Assembly: GCF_042477335.2 (NCBI RefSeq)
Contig: NC_091255.1
Location: 17,958,501 to 18,022,500, forward strand
Length of the DNA: 64,000 nt
Origin: Ovis canadensis
Taxonomy: Eukaryota > Chordata > Mammalia > Artiodactyla > Bovidae
Reading direction: 5' to 3'
Shown here in pieces: positions 22,236 through 33,954 of the stretch. The notes below the pieces were generated by a model that saw nothing but the letters and a program-made list of their open reading frames with translations, had not been told where the DNA came from and searched no databases. The position numbers and the translations under genes were made by a program. The stretch's first letter is position 1, and each line of letters begins with the position of its first letter.

Positions 22236-22466
22236 CCTTAGATATGCAGACTGACACCACCCTTATAGCAGAAAATGAAGAGGAGGTAAAAAGCCTCTGG
22301 ATGAAAGTGAAAGAGGAGAATGAAAAAGTTGGCTTCAAGCTCAACATTCAGAAAACGAAGATCATAGCACCCGGTCTCATCACTGCATGGGAAATAGATG
22401 GAAAACGTAGAAACAGTGTCAGATTTTGTACTTTTGGGCTCCAAAATCACTGCAGATGGTGACTAA
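22236..22466 (+). mobile_element. BovB RT fragment, opposite orientation
   Basis: 'cttagatatgcagactgaca' to 'cactgcagatggtgact' covers the RT YADD region (YADD frame shifted) and the KLNIQKTKI motif. It abuts the 5' end of the large minus-strand BovB. It is internal sequence, so it is not that element's own 5' inversion. Confidence 0.88.
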
Positions 22467-22583
22467 CTCTTGGCATAAATTGCATCACGGCAGACCTCCG
22501 TGTACATCATTAGCTCCTGGAACCCAAAAAAATCTCAGCGATATACAGAACCAAACTTAATCCCCCAAATAGCTAACCTTAAG

Positions 22584-22599
22584 TCTCACTTTTCAGAAC
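22584..22599 (-). promoter_or_regulatory. 3' box of U3-2
   Basis: Minus strand GTTCTGAAAAGTGAGA, beginning 20 nt beyond the RNA 3' end. It is similar to the U3-1 3' box although the surrounding flank has diverged. Confidence 0.7.
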
Positions 22600-22618
22600 A
22601 TAAAATAGAAACGAAGAA

Positions 22619-22833
22619 ACCACTCAGACGGCGTTTTCTCCCTCTTACTCTCTCAAATGAGAGAAAAGAACGATCATCAACGGCAGATGGCAGCTGCACA
22701 AGCAACACCAGTCGCCTACTTCACGCTCAGAAGAAAACGCTGCGTCTCCTCCTCGTGGTTTCGGGTGCTCTACACGATCAGAGAAACTTCTCTAGTCACG
22801 GACTATAGAAATGATCCCTGAAAGTATAGTCTT
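22619..22833 (-). ncRNA. SNORD3: U3 snoRNA gene, copy 2 (U3-2)
   Basis: 215 nt, identical by eye to U3-1 over the whole RNA, with the 5' 18S-pairing block, boxes B, C and D. PSE, distal element and about 660 further upstream bases are also identical to U3-1, so both should have the same promoter strength. The 3' box is similar but not identical. It follows a BovB-rich stretch; the 5' flank is the CpG-rich block shared with U3-1. Same processing role as U3-1. Expression is inferred from intact signals. Confidence 0.96.
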
Positions 22834-22875
22834 AGCCTCCACCCGCCAGCCGCGGCTGCGTCTGCGGGAGCCTCT

Positions 22876-22893
22876 CACTTTCTAGTGACGGCC
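22876..22893 (-). promoter_or_regulatory. PSE of U3-2
   Basis: Identical to the U3-1 PSE (GGCCGTCACTAGAAAGTG), 43-60 bp upstream of the RNA. Confidence 0.8.
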
Positions 22894-23030
22894 ACATTTG
22901 TGTCGCTCCCCTCGCCGCCTCACAAACATTTTTCCATATTCCATCCCGTAACTTGGTAAAACGGCAAACTTCAAAATATCATGTTCGCTCGGAAATAGCC
23001 CAGAAACACGTCAAAGCCGCAGGACGCCTC

Positions 23031-23060
23031 ATTAGCATACGGCTTCCTGGCACCCAATCA
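23031..23060 (-). promoter_or_regulatory. distal element of U3-2
   Basis: Octamer-like ATTAGCAT and downstream CCAATCA, identical to U3-1. Confidence 0.55.
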
Positions 23061-24180
23061 CAGGCGGCCGCTTCCGACTCCTACTCCAGCCCGCCGTCGC
23101 CCCAGCCACCGCATCCCGAGCCCCGCAGCCCTCTGCAGGCCGAGCACACGCTTCCTGCCACCGGTCCGCGTGGACGGCCTCTGCCTGCTCAAGTCCGCCT
23201 GCTTGGACAGGCCAGATTTCCTCTGTCTTGAAAGAGAGGTGGGGGCGAGGAGGGAGGAAAAAAGACAGAGAACTAGTCTACTCCTGCATAATAACAAAGG
23301 CACCCATGTGGTTTATGAACGTCTTCTCCACGACAGGCATTTTAACCCATGGTCTCACTTCCTCCTCTAAAGGGAAAGGGTGTGGTTATGTCCCCACTCT
23401 CACACAGGCTGGCTGGAGCACCTGTCACAAAGCTCCTCAAGGGAACCACAGGTGCTGCTAGGTACATGTGGCACTTGATCAGGCCCCGTTCTTTCTAGAA
23501 AACCACGGTGTCTTCATCAGGCGGTCTGAGCTCCAGTCAAGTTCATTTCTCTAAGAAAGCATTACATACACCATCTCAAACTTTGGTCGTCAATGACATC
23601 TTCCTGGCTTCCACATCTCAGAAGAAGCCAACCATTTACTTGTGGCAAAAGTTAGTCCCAGCGTCTCCTCAAAGAACACACCTTACCTACGATGCTGTGT
23701 AACTGTCACTTAACTTCCTGCTGTACAGACCTTTCTGCCCCAGGTTTTCCAGCATGCCAGAAAGCACAGTGCTCTGTGAACAGGCAGTCCGTGGTTTTCT
23801 GAATCAACCACATTTTTTCATTGCATCACAGTAACATGAATAAGGTGACTATCATTTCATCTCATCCTATCACCTCTAGTTGAGCAGTTCCTTAAGTCTT
23901 AAAGAGTTTTAAGGTCCCTTCCAGTCACTTTCACACAGGAGCCCCTTGTCTCTCGTCTCAGCCCTTCCATATCCATTCTCTGCTCCTCCAGCCTTTCTGG
24001 GGACTTCTTGCTATGCATGCCAATCTTGGCCTCCTATGAGCAGATTCTCAGTTCTTCTCATCTCTCCCGGATGCCTCCTTTCAGCTTCCCAGCTAAGAGT
24101 GACCACACTGTGCTTTGTGTACATAGCTCTCTGGGTTATAAATGCATTTACTTCCCCTACTCAACTGTGAGGTCTTTAAA

Positions 24181-24648
24181 AGCAGGAAGCAGGTCATATT
24201 GCTCTCTGCACCTCCAGCCGGTTGCCAGCCACTGTAGCTGCCCAGCAAATGCATACTACTGAATGAATGCTGGATCAATGTATGTATCATTCTTTCCCTC
24301 AACCTGGTTACTGACATAACTATTGCAAACCGCCTGGTTTTCCCTTCCCTTTTTCTCTACTCCTGCTCCAATAAGGGCAACCTGTCTATAAGAGAGTGGG
24401 GTTCCTACCAACACGGTTCTTGGCCATCTTCTCTAGATCATCCTTGGTTTCAGCATGGATTTGCAGACAGGTCTATTCTGGGCTGCGGGCTCATATACTC
24501 CGCTTCCATTTGACACGCCACTTGCCTAAATCTCAGGTGTCTAACTCAGGTGGCCCAGACTGACTCCCAAAAGCTTTCTTCCCACACCTACTCCTCTTTC
24601 AGGCAGGGATACCACATTCAACCCAGTTGCTCAAACCAAAAAACAAGT
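24181..24648. other. unassigned DNA
   Basis: No gene or clear repeat recognised; pyrimidine-rich in places. Confidence 0.4.
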
Positions 24649-24658
24649 CATCCTACTC

Positions 24659-25004
24659 CTTTCTTTTTTTTAATCTTACTTATTCATTTATGTATTTATT
24701 GTTATTTTTGGCTGTGCTGGGCCTTCTGTGCTGCGCAGGCTTTCTTCCAGTTGTGGCAAACAGGAGCTACTCTTCGTTGCGGTGTGCAAGCTCCTCGTTG
24801 CAGTGGCTTCTCCTGTGGAGCACAGGCTCTAGGGTACACAGGCTCCGTAACTGTGGCTCCTGGGCTCCAGAGCACAGGCTCAACAGTTGTGGCGCACAGT
24901 CGTAGTTGCTCTGCATCATGTGGTATCTTCCCGGATCAAGGATTGAACCTGGGTCTCCTGCTTTGGCAGGCGGATTCTTTACCACTGAGTCACTAGGGAA
25001 GCCA
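24659..25004 (-). mobile_element. full-length CHR-2-type SINE with target duplication
   Basis: T-rich tail at the left, then 'ggctgtgctgggccttctgt' and repeated 'gctcctcgttgcagtgg' style body, ending in a tRNA-Glu head ('gattgaacctgggtctcctg ... ctttaccactgagtcacta'). CATCCTACTC flanks it at 24649-24658 and 25005-25014. Confidence 0.92.
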
Positions 25005-25014
25005 CATCCTACTC

Positions 25015-25554
25015 TTTTTTTTTTCTCTCCGCTTAAATACGTCATAGCCTTCTGCAGCCAGAGCAATCGTTTAGAACATAGCAACCTACTCTCAGGTACT
25101 TGGCATAAGAGCTCCTAAAATCCTTGGAATGTCCTTAGCATTAGGAATGACAAGTGTCTTTGGTATGCTGCTGAAATGACTCTTGGCTGAGGGGTTCTGA
25201 GACAGCTTCAGTATGGGGCTGGTCACGAGAAAGACCACGATTTTCAGCTCTGCCACAGCCCTCCACTTCAAATCCTGTCCCACCTCCAGCAGGAGAGAGG
25301 GGCTGAAGACTGAGATCTATCACCAATGGTTGAATCAATCATGCCTGAATAATGAAACCTTCATAAAACCCTAACTGATTATGTTTGGAGACTTCCAGGT
25401 TGGTAAACAGATTGAAGTGCTGGAAGGGTGGTATACTCAAAGAAGGCATGGAAGCTCCAAGCACTCTCACACACACACACACACCATGCCTTGTCCTATG
25501 CACCTCTTCCACCTGGCTGTTCCTGAATTGTGTTCTTTGTAATAAACCATATCG
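25015..25554. other. unassigned DNA with possible LTR-like end
   Basis: 25370-25554 carries a short CA run and ends in 'tgtgttctttgtaataaacc', which resembles the polyadenylation end of an old LTR. Too weak to assign to a family. Confidence 0.3.
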
Positions 25555-25865
25555 ATAATTACATGAAATGTTAATGGACTAAACACTCCAATTAAAAGGC
25601 AGAGAGTATCAGAATGCATTTTAAAATACAAGTCTCAACTCAATGCACTCTACAGAAGACATATTTTAACTCTATAAAGATATTTTATCAGCTGTAAGCA
25701 TTAGGAGCTTAAAGTGGCTGTATTAATATCAGAAAAATTAGACTTCAAGACAACAAATATTACCAGAGATAAGGAGAGACATCTCATAATGATAATAGGG
25801 TCAATTCACCAGGAAGATGTAACAATCCTAAATACGGATGCACCTATTACTAAAATCCTTCCAAC
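25555..25865 (+). mobile_element. L1 ORF2 fragment
   Basis: Translated text includes ISEKLDFKTTNITRDKERHL and GSIHQEDVTILNTDAP, recognisable L1 ORF2 endonuclease-RT linker sequence. It starts in 'gttaatggactaaacactcc'. Truncated at both ends. Confidence 0.8.
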
Positions 25866-26295
25866 AGCCCATGAAGCCTCCTCGAGCTGCAGCTTACCTT
25901 GACAACTTCACCCCGTGCCATGCTCTCCTGCCACTTTGCCTTCTTCTCTAGCTCAATCATGCACACACTTTCCCATCCTCTGAGCTCTGCATCACTCTAA
26001 TCCTCTCTTGCTTCCAACTTTCACCTTTTACTTCTCTCACTTCAACTTTTCTTCTTTAGGGTCTGAGCCTAAATATCACTTTCTCTAAGAATTTTCCTTT
26101 GACTGCCTCCCAGACAGGAGGCTGAAATACACTTGTGCTTCCTTCACCCGCTGCCCATCTCAGGACTTGAATTGCTATCTCATGTCTCTGTCTCCTGCTG
26201 GATTATATTCGTGGAAGCCAGGACTGTACATTTTTTCTTGGCTGCTCTAATCCCAAGGCTCAATTACTATACATATAATTAAAAACATGAGGAAT
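25866..26295. other. unassigned DNA
   Basis: Pyrimidine-rich; no gene or repeat recognised. Confidence 0.35.
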
Positions 26296-26458
26296 GAGGG
26301 ACTTCCTTGGTGGTGAGTGGTTGAGACTCTGTCTTCCGATGCAGGGGGTGTGGGTTTGAACCCTGGTCGGGGAGCTATGATCCCATATGCCTGCTTTGTG
26401 GGCAAAAAACCAAAACACAAAACAGAAGTAATATATAACAAATTCTATAAAGATTTTT
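26296..26458 (+). mobile_element. CHR-2-type SINE
   Basis: 'gggacttccttggtggtgag' start, 'gtgggtttgaaccctggtcg' tRNA-Glu B-box region, and A-rich tail. Confidence 0.88.
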
Positions 26459-27010
26459 AAAGTGGTCCACACACACAAAAATTCTTTAAAAAAATGAATA
26501 CCGTCTGGGCTGAGGTTCTGGAACTCATCCACTGGGTTTTAGAACTCATACTCTGTAGTATCTGGTCTTCTGAATGGGACGAACTAAGTAGGACACCGTC
26601 AGGAAATAGTTCTTCTCCTTCTGCTGCCCTCCAGGACACCCTGTCAGTTAGTGCTCTCTTCCCCTCTCCTGAGAGGCACCTCAGGTAGATACCACACTCT
26701 TTTAGTCCCTTTGAGGCACTCTAAGCACAGATTCATTTCAGGCAATAAGTTGTTCTATCCTTTGAAATCAAAACTTCTTCCTTGTTCTTCCACTCTTCTA
26801 ATCTCAAAGCTGTTTCTGACAACTCCGGAGCTGAAGTAGGGAGAGGACCAATGAGATGACAAGGGGCGAAGGCCTTTGTACTTAGCTGATGCTCTTTCTG
26901 GCCTCTGGCTTTGTCCTAATGCCTGCTCTTTTGTGGGAGAGGTTAGTGGGTCCTTCAGGGATCTCCACCTTACTACATACTGCCCTAATGCAGGCCACTG
27001 TACTCTTCTC
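26459..27010. other. unassigned DNA
   Basis: Candidate low-copy intronic DNA. No exon, RNA gene or repeat recognised. Confidence 0.35.
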
Positions 27011-27109
27011 CTGACTTTTTGTTTTTTATTTTTATTGGAGTGTAGCTGATGTACAATGTTGTGTTAGCTTCTGCTGTACAGCAAAGTGAATCAGTTATCC
27101 ACATACATG

Positions 27110-27648
27110 TTGTTCAGTCACTAAGTCCGTGTGACCTCATGGATCAAAGCATAATGGGCTTCCCTGTCCTTCACTATCTCCTGGAGTTTGCTGAAACTCA
27201 TGTCCATTGAGTCGGTGATGCCATCCAATCATCTCATTCTCCATCACCCACTTCTCCTCCTGCCCTCAATCTTTTCCAGCATCAGGGTCTTTCCAATGAG
27301 TCGGCTCTTTGCATCAGGTAGCCGAAGTATTGCAGCTTCAGCTTCAGCATCAGTCCTTCCACTGAATATTCAGGACTGATTTCCTTTAGGATTGACTGGT
27401 TTGGTTTCTTTGCAGTTGAAGGGACTCTCAAGAGTCTTCTCCAGCACCATAATTCAGAAGTATCAGTTCTTCAGCAATCAGTCTTCTATATGGTCCAAAT
27501 CTCACATCCATATATGACTATTGGAAAAACCATAGCTTTGACTATACAGACTTTTGTTGGCAAAGTGAGGTCTCTGCTTTTTATATGCTGTCTAGGTTTG
27601 TCATAGCTTGCCTTCCAAGGCACAAGCATCTTTTTAATTTCACGTATA
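27110..27648 (-). mobile_element. BovB 3' fragment nested in L1
   Basis: 'tgttgttcagtcactaagtc' to 'tttttaatttcacgt', reverse orientation, 5'-truncated. Confidence 0.9.
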
Positions 27649-28187
27649 TCACCCTTTTTTTTTTTTAGATTATTTTCCCATAAAGGACATTACAGGTATT
27701 GAGTAGAGTTCCCTGTTCTTATTATTTATTATATATATATAGCAGTGTGCATATGTCAATCCCAGTCTCCCAATTTATCCCTCCAATCCCTTTCCCCACT
27801 GGTAACCGTAAGTTCTGTATCAGTGACTCTGTTTAGTAAGTTAAGTTCATTTGTATCATTTTTTTTAGATTCTACATGTAAGTGATATAATACGGTATCT
27901 GTCTTTCTCTGTCTGACTTGCTTCACTTAGTGTGATAATCTCTAGGTCCATCCATGCTGCTGCAAGCGGCACTATTTCATTCTTTTTATGGCTGAGTAAT
28001 ATTCCATTATATGTAAGTACTATATCTTCTTTATCCATTCACCTCTCAATGGACGTTTAGGTTGCTTCCATGTCTTGGCTATTGTAAATAGTGCTGTTAT
28101 GATCACCAGGGTACATGGATCTTTTTTAAGTGAGTTTTCTCTGGATATATACCCAGGACTGGGATTGGTGGGTCATATGGTAGTTCT

Positions 28188-28393
28188 GCCCAGGTAGCTC
28201 AGTGGTAAAGAATCTGCCTGCCAAGTGGGAGATGCGGGTTCAATCCCTGGGTCAGAAAGGTCCTCTGGAGAAGGAAACGGGAACCCACTCCAGTATTCTT
28301 GCCTGGGAAATCCCATGGACAAAGGAGCCTGGCAGGCTACAGTCTATGGGGTCACAAAAGAGTTGAATATGACGTATCGACTAAACAACAACA
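28188..28393 (+). mobile_element. Bov-tA-type SINE nested in L1
   Basis: 'gcccaggtagctcagtggta' head through 'ggtcacaaaagagttgaata' and a CAACAACAA tail. Confidence 0.92.
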
Positions 28394-28590
28394 ATGGCAG
28401 TTGTATTTTTAGTTTTCTAAACCACCCTATTGTTCTCCATATGGTTGTACCAATTTACATTCCCACCAACAATACAGGAGGGCTCCCGTTTCGCCATACC
28501 CTCTTCCGCATTTATTGTTTGTAGACTTTTTGATGATGGCCATTCTGACCAGTGTGAAGTTATACCTCATTGTAGTTCTGATTTACATTT

Positions 28591-29224
28591 CTGCTGATTT
28601 CTTGCTATAGCTCCAGCCTCTCCGTTGGAATTCTCCCTTCCTTCATAGCTGAGGTCCCTTCAGATGCTCAGCTACCCTCCAGAGTCTATCCCACAGCTGA
28701 TGAAAGTACGGCTACTCCAACTGCTGGTCTCTCGTGCTCATTCGGCCATCAAGCGCTGCTCCAGGTAGGAGGCAGATGGCAGTCCTCTTGATCTCTAAAT
28801 TCCAGGTAACATGTCAGGCTCAATTCATGCCACCTTAGTGGCAGCTGGGGTCAGCTGGCATGTTTCTACTGTTCACCAGGCTGAGCCATAGGCTCCCAGC
28901 TCCCGGCACCAGAATTCTCTCCAGAAGGTTCACCTGAAGGGCCTCTTACTTGGTTTCCTGTGAATGCCTTTGGAACAGTCTTTTCCTCTGACACTCACAC
29001 CACTGCCCCATCACCTTCTCTTAGATAGCCTGAGGTGGGTAATGGAGTTGAAGGTCCAAGATCATTTTGGCCATCTCCTAAGAAGTGTTGCTTTAGATCG
29101 TGGGGATATATATCACTCCCTGTTTTTCACTCTGAGGCTTTAGACAAAATTGCCAGGCACAGATGAGGTCCTGCTTTGTATCCAGTTATACCTGTCAACC
29201 TCACTGCCTGCTCTAGTTTAATAT
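28591..29224. other. unassigned DNA
   Basis: No exon or repeat recognised. Sequence is complex and may be low-copy intron. Confidence 0.35.
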
Positions 29225-29830
29225 GAAGAATTTGAAGATGCATTAAGAAGTCAGACAGAGAAAGACAAGTATGATATCACTTATATGTGGAAGCTAAAAA
29301 ACAAACAAGTGAATCTGACAGAGACTCACAGAGACATAGAGAACAAACTAGTGGTTACTGGTGAGGAGAGGGAAGGGGGAGGGACAGAATGGGGGAGGGA
29401 ATTAAGAGGTACAAACTACATGGATAAAATAAATAAGCTACAAGGATATGTTGTACGACACAGGGAATATAGCCAATAGCTTATGGCAACTATAACTGGA
29501 GTAGAGTATAACATTCAAAAATTGTGAATCACTATGTCGTACACTTGAAACTTACAGACTGTACATTAACTATGCGTGCTACGTCACTCCGATTGTGTCC
29601 AACTCTGTGCGACCCTATGGACTGTAGCCCACCAGGCTCCTCTGTCCATGGGGATTCTCCAGGCAAGAACACTGGAGTGGGTTACCGTGCCCTCCTCCAG
29701 GGCATCTTCCCGACCCAGGGACCAAAGAGATGTGGATCTCTTACATGTCCTGCATTGTTAGGCAGGTTCTCTACCATTAGTGCTACCTGGGAAGCCCACA
29801 TTAACTATACCTCAAAAAAAAAAAAAAGTT
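29225..29830 (+). mobile_element. L1 3' end, split by a SINE
   Basis: 'gatatcacttatatgtggaa' ... 'aagctacaaggatatgttgt' ... 'aaattgtgaatcactatgtc' is the L1 3' UTR type sequence. It ends in a poly(A) tract after 29812. Confidence 0.85.
29574..29797 (-). mobile_element. Bov-tA-type SINE with target duplication
   Basis: Reverse SINE with ACATTAACTAT repeated at 29563-29573 and 29798-29808. Confidence 0.93.
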
Positions 29831-30489
29831 AAAAAAAAAAAGGAATATGAAGATACAGAACACTCAGGAGATGTCTAGGAGACAGATTTTAAAAAGTCAC
29901 AGAACTCTGCTTCTCATGTTGGAGGATATGGATAGGCAGACACTAGAAGTCATAGCATACCCATCTTGAACATCAATTTTCGTATTAAAACACACACAGA
30001 TCTGTTATGAAGTAAACTGAACAATTTTGGAGGGGGTAAAAAACAGAAGCTTTTAAATAAATTTAGTTTACCATCAGCCACTTTATCTACAGATTCTAGG
30101 GATGGTACATGGAAACACTTCAGAATTTTTTGAGAGAAGTATTTTGGAGATAGTTGAGTCCTTAAAAAATGGGTGCTACCCTTCTGGAAGTTGTCAGGAA
30201 TACTGTTGAGGCAAATGGAGAAACACTGTAGAGAAATTAGGTCACCTTGACTGCTCCATAAACCAGCTGAGAGAAACTTTCTAAGCCTTCTTTTTAATAC
30301 TGGTTACTTCTGGTTACTCTTGAAAAAGCAGGTCTGGATCTCTAGATCAGGAGCAAATACCAACAGAGTTTTCGTTTGAGTATGATTTTCTGTGTGTTTG
30401 TTCTTTTGAAGATTCCCTGAGCTATGTTTGTTGTTTCTATCTGCCCAGCAGCAAAACAAAAACAAAACACCTTGAAAATGATTGAGTCA
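29831..30489. other. unassigned DNA
   Basis: AT-rich, no gene or clear repeat. Confidence 0.35.
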
Positions 30490-31215
30490 TTTGTAGTGGC
30501 ATGGATGGACCTAGAGTCTGTCTGTTACAGAGTGATGCAAATCAGAAAGAAAAAATCAAGCACATATATATATCCATATGGAATCTGGAAAAATGGCACA
30601 GATGAGCCTATTTGCTGGCAGGAACACAGATGAAGAAGCAGAGAACAAACTTTTGGACAAACCAGGGGAAAGAGAGGGTGAAATGAATTGAGCAGCATGG
30701 ACACATATATACACTGCTGCTGCTGCTGCTGCTAAGTCGCTTCAGTCGTGTCCGACTCTGTGCGACCCCATAGACAGCAGCCCACCAGGCTCCCTGATCC
30801 CTGGGATTCTCCAGGCAAGAACACTGGAGTGGGTTGCCATTTCCTTCTCCAATGCATGAAAGTGAAAAGTGAAAGGGAAGTCGCTCAGTTGTGTCCGACC
30901 CTCAGCGACCCCAAGGACTACAGCCTTCCAGGCTCCTCCGTCCATGGGATTTTCCAGGCGAGTGTACTGGAGTGGGGTGCCACTGCCTTCTCCGCATATA
31001 TACACTACTATGCATAAAATACCTAGTGGGAGAGCAGCTCTGCAACACAGGGAGCTCAGCTCCTCGCGCTGTGATGACCTGGAGGCGTAGGAGGGGTTTG
31101 GGGTGGGAAGGAGGCTCAAGAGGGAAGGAATATATGTTTACTCATAGCTGATTCACATTGTTGTACACAGCAGAAACTAACACAACACTGTAAAGCCATT
31201 ATACATCGATTATAA
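30490..31215 (+). mobile_element. L1 3' end, split by a SINE
   Basis: 'gtagtggcatggatggacct', 'gaacacagatgaagaagcag' and 'ctgattcacattgttgtaca' are L1 3' text. Interrupted at 30716-30996. Confidence 0.82.
30716..30996 (-). mobile_element. Bov-tA-type SINE (double 3' half)
   Basis: Begins with a CTG-rich tail, then 'agtcgcttcagtcgtgtccg'. Two successive core copies, flanked by a short 'atatatacac' direct repeat. Confidence 0.92.
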
Positions 31216-31621
31216 AACAAGACAAACAGAAACACCTTGAAAACAAAATATCAAGTGCCTGTAAGGAGCAAGCAAGAAGAGAGCCATGAAAACTGGCCTT
31301 CTCACTCCACCACAAACCTCAGAAGACTCAGTAGATGGGGTAGATTTGAAGGAGAAAAGAGAAACAGGCAGAATCTAAAGTGGGTGGCTGGGGCCTGAGG
31401 TGAAACCTTTAGGGGCCTAAAGAACGGAAGACTTCATGGTTTCTTAGCACAAAACAAAACATAACATAACAGCCTCCAGCGATTTATGATCTCTGTTGAG
31501 CAAGCCAACTGCACTGGTAGAGAACAGCTCATCTCTAAACTTAACTTCCAATTCCCCCAAGAATTCATAGTCTTATGATGTACCTGGTTTTCCTTCCAAT
31601 GCTATTCAGTAATGTGAATCA

Positions 31622-31795
<174 letters not shown>

Positions 31796-31899
31796 TCAAA
31801 AGAAAGCAACATATTTATTTCTAACTGAACCAGAAATGCAAGGAAAAAGGTTCGATTCTTTCACATTTCTTTCACTTCTTGTCCATTTTCATTTATAAT

Positions 31900-32256
31900 G
31901 AATAGGACTGGGGGACAAAGACCCCGAGCTCCTGAAGCGGGGGACCTGGGTTTGATCTCTGGTCAGGGAACTAAAATCCTGCATACCTTGCTGCTGCTGC
32001 TGCTAAGTCACTTCAGTCGTGTCCGACTCTGTGCAACCCCAAAGACGGCAGCCCACCAGGCTCCCCCATCCCTGGGATTCTCTAGGCAAGAACACTGGAG
32101 TGGATTGCCATTTCCTTCTCCGATGCATGAAAGTGAAAAGTCAAAGTGAAGTCGCTCAGTCGTGTCAGACTCTCAGTGACCCCATGGACTGCAGCCTACA
32201 GGCTCCTCTGTCCATGAGATTTTCCAGGCAAGAGTACTGGAGTGGGGTGCCATGAG
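31900..32256. mobile_element. CHR-2 SINE fragment (+) followed by Bov-tA SINE (-)
   Basis: 31900-31990 is plus-strand CHR-2 head text ('gggacctgggtttgatctct'). 31991-32256 is a reverse Bov-tA with CTG-rich start and two core copies. A short 'gcat' repeat and resumed CHR-like text suggest the second is inserted in the first. Confidence 0.82.
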
Positions 32257-32369
32257 GCATGGCCAAAGTTAAATACATAAAAATAAATTCCAAAAGATTA
32301 AATTTTATTCTCAATGTTACTATTGAAATTGAAGAACTCAATATTTTTGTCAATTCCTGGGAGTGAAAA

Positions 32370-32495
32370 TGGAGAAGGCAATGGCAACCTACTCCAGTGT
32401 TCTTGCCTTGAGAATCCCAGGGATGGGGGAGCCTGGTGGGCTGCAGTCTATGGGGTCGCACAGAGTCAGACACGAGTGAAGCGACTTAGCAGCAG
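32370..32495 (+). mobile_element. Bov-tA-type SINE 3' half
   Basis: 'ggagaaggcaatggcaacct' to 'gaagcgacttagcagcag'. Confidence 0.9.
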
Positions 32496-32597
32496 GGAGT
32501 GAAAAAGTGATGATATCAAGAAGTAGAATTAGAAATACACATTTATTGCATCATCAAGACCATTAGGAGAGTATTAACTTGTGAGTGTGTGTTTTGT

Positions 32598-32704
32598 TTT
32601 GGCCTTGAGGTTTATGGGATCCTATTTCCCGGACCACAGATTGAACTCGAACTCTTCGCAGTGAAAGTGCGAAGTCCTAACTGCTGAACTACCAGGGAAT
32701 TCCC
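32598..32704 (-). mobile_element. CHR-2-type SINE head
   Basis: 'agattgaactcgaactcttc ... ctgctgaactaccagggaat', reverse orientation. Confidence 0.75.
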
Positions 32705-32729
32705 AGGAGGGCATTCACTTTGAAAAGTT

Positions 32730-32900
32730 AGGGGACTTCTTTGGGGGTCAAGTGGCTAAGACTTGGCACTCCCAATGCAGGGTGCCCAGGTTTAATCCCT
32801 GGTAGGAGAACTAGATCTCACATGCCAAGACCAGAAGATCCCGCATGTTGCAAATAAGACCCAGTGCAGCCAAAATAAATATAAATAAATATTTAAAAAA
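32730..32900 (+). mobile_element. CHR-2-type SINE
   Basis: 'ggacttctttgggggtcaag', 'gcccaggtttaatccctggt' and an AAATA-rich tail. Confidence 0.8.
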
Positions 32901-32984
32901 TTCTGCACCACAATAACTCTTGTCCAAAAAAGAACAAACAGTATACAAATGCAGACATTTATGTAGAGGGTAGACAGTCTGTGG

Positions 32985-33175
32985 ATTGGGTTCAGAGTTC
33001 AGACTCTGAAGTTCTCAGCCTGGCTGTGTCACTTCCCTGTGTGACCTTGAAGAAATTATTTAACCTTTCATGGGTCTCAATTTCCTCATCTATAAATGGG
33101 AGTACTCTGTAAAGTGCTTAGAACTCTGCCTGGAACCAAGGAACTGTCTATAGTTGTTAGCTGCTGTTATGCACA
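32985..33175 (+). mobile_element. MIR
   Basis: 'gtgtgaccttgaagaaatta' and 'tcaatttcctcatctataaa' are the conserved MIR core in plus orientation. Confidence 0.85.
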
Positions 33176-33307
33176 CTAGAACCTATGCACACTAGAATGG
33201 TAACTGCACCATTTCACATTACCACCAGCAGTGAAAAAGGGTCCCAATTTTTCCAGATCTTCAATACTTAATTCTTGTTTTGTTCTTTAAATAATAGTCA
33301 TCTTAGA

Positions 33308-33548
33308 ACGTCCCTGATGGTCCAGTGGTCAAGAATCCACCTATCAATGCACAGAACCTGGGTTGGATCCCTGGTCTGGGATGATCCCACATGCCTTGGG
33401 GCAACTAGGTCCCTGGGCAACAACTACTGAGCCCACACTCTTCGAGAAACCTTCCCACTGCAACAAAGTGGCCCCCATTTCCCCAACTAGAGAAAAACCT
33501 CCAGCAGTAATTAAGACCCAGTGCTGGCAAAAATAATTATTTAAAAAG
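33308..33548 (+). mobile_element. CHR-2-type SINE
   Basis: 'gtccctgatggtccagtggt' start, 'gggttggatccctggtctgg', and body with 'gagcccacactcttcgagaa'. Confidence 0.85.
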
Positions 33549-33954
33549 TGATTTTAACGTTGACCTTTAAAAATTTTTTATTTATTTGCATTTACACTAA
33601 TATATGACATTTTGACATGAAATATTCAAATCTTCAGACCTGCTTGTTTCATACGTTTCCTAAAGCTGCAAAAATTAAGCGTCGACTGTTAATCATGTTT
33701 ATGCTAACTTCCACTTCCTGTGTACTTTTCAGTTTACTTCCTTTTAGAATTCTTTTCCAGTCACCCTCAGAGATTCTCTTTAAAAAAAAAAAAATACCAT
33801 TGTGGAGTAATAGCGTTTAAAACGGTTCTGAACATTACTAAAGCATATTCGCAACCAACCAGCTCCTGCAACTACTTAATCGGTAATTTCCCCTGAAAAC
33901 TGCAGCTAAACAAACATTTCAGTACTGTAAATTTGGCCGTTTAACCCAGTAAGA
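33549..33954. other. unassigned AT-rich DNA
   Basis: No gene or clear repeat. Confidence 0.35.

Larger units (their letters stand above)
22619..24180. repeat. U3-2 paralogous block (matches 2519-4090)
   Basis: Partner of the U3-1 block. Near identity ends at 23597; weaker homology with indels continues to about 24180. Confidence 0.9.
27015..28590 (-). mobile_element. L1 3' region, interrupted
   Basis: Reverse L1 3' sequence ('tattggagtgtagctgatgt', 'attattttcccataaaggac', 'ccaatccctttccccactgg', 'ttccattatatgtaagtact', 'cattcccaccaacaataca'). Interrupted by BovB at 27110-27648 and a SINE at 28188-28393, so it is older than both. Confidence 0.85.

Noticed and set aside
28188-28260. tRNA gene (A and B box-like text in SINE heads)
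   Set aside because: The tRNA similarity is that of Bov-tA or CHR-2 SINE heads, and each is joined to SINE body sequence; no cloverleaf-complete tRNA was found.
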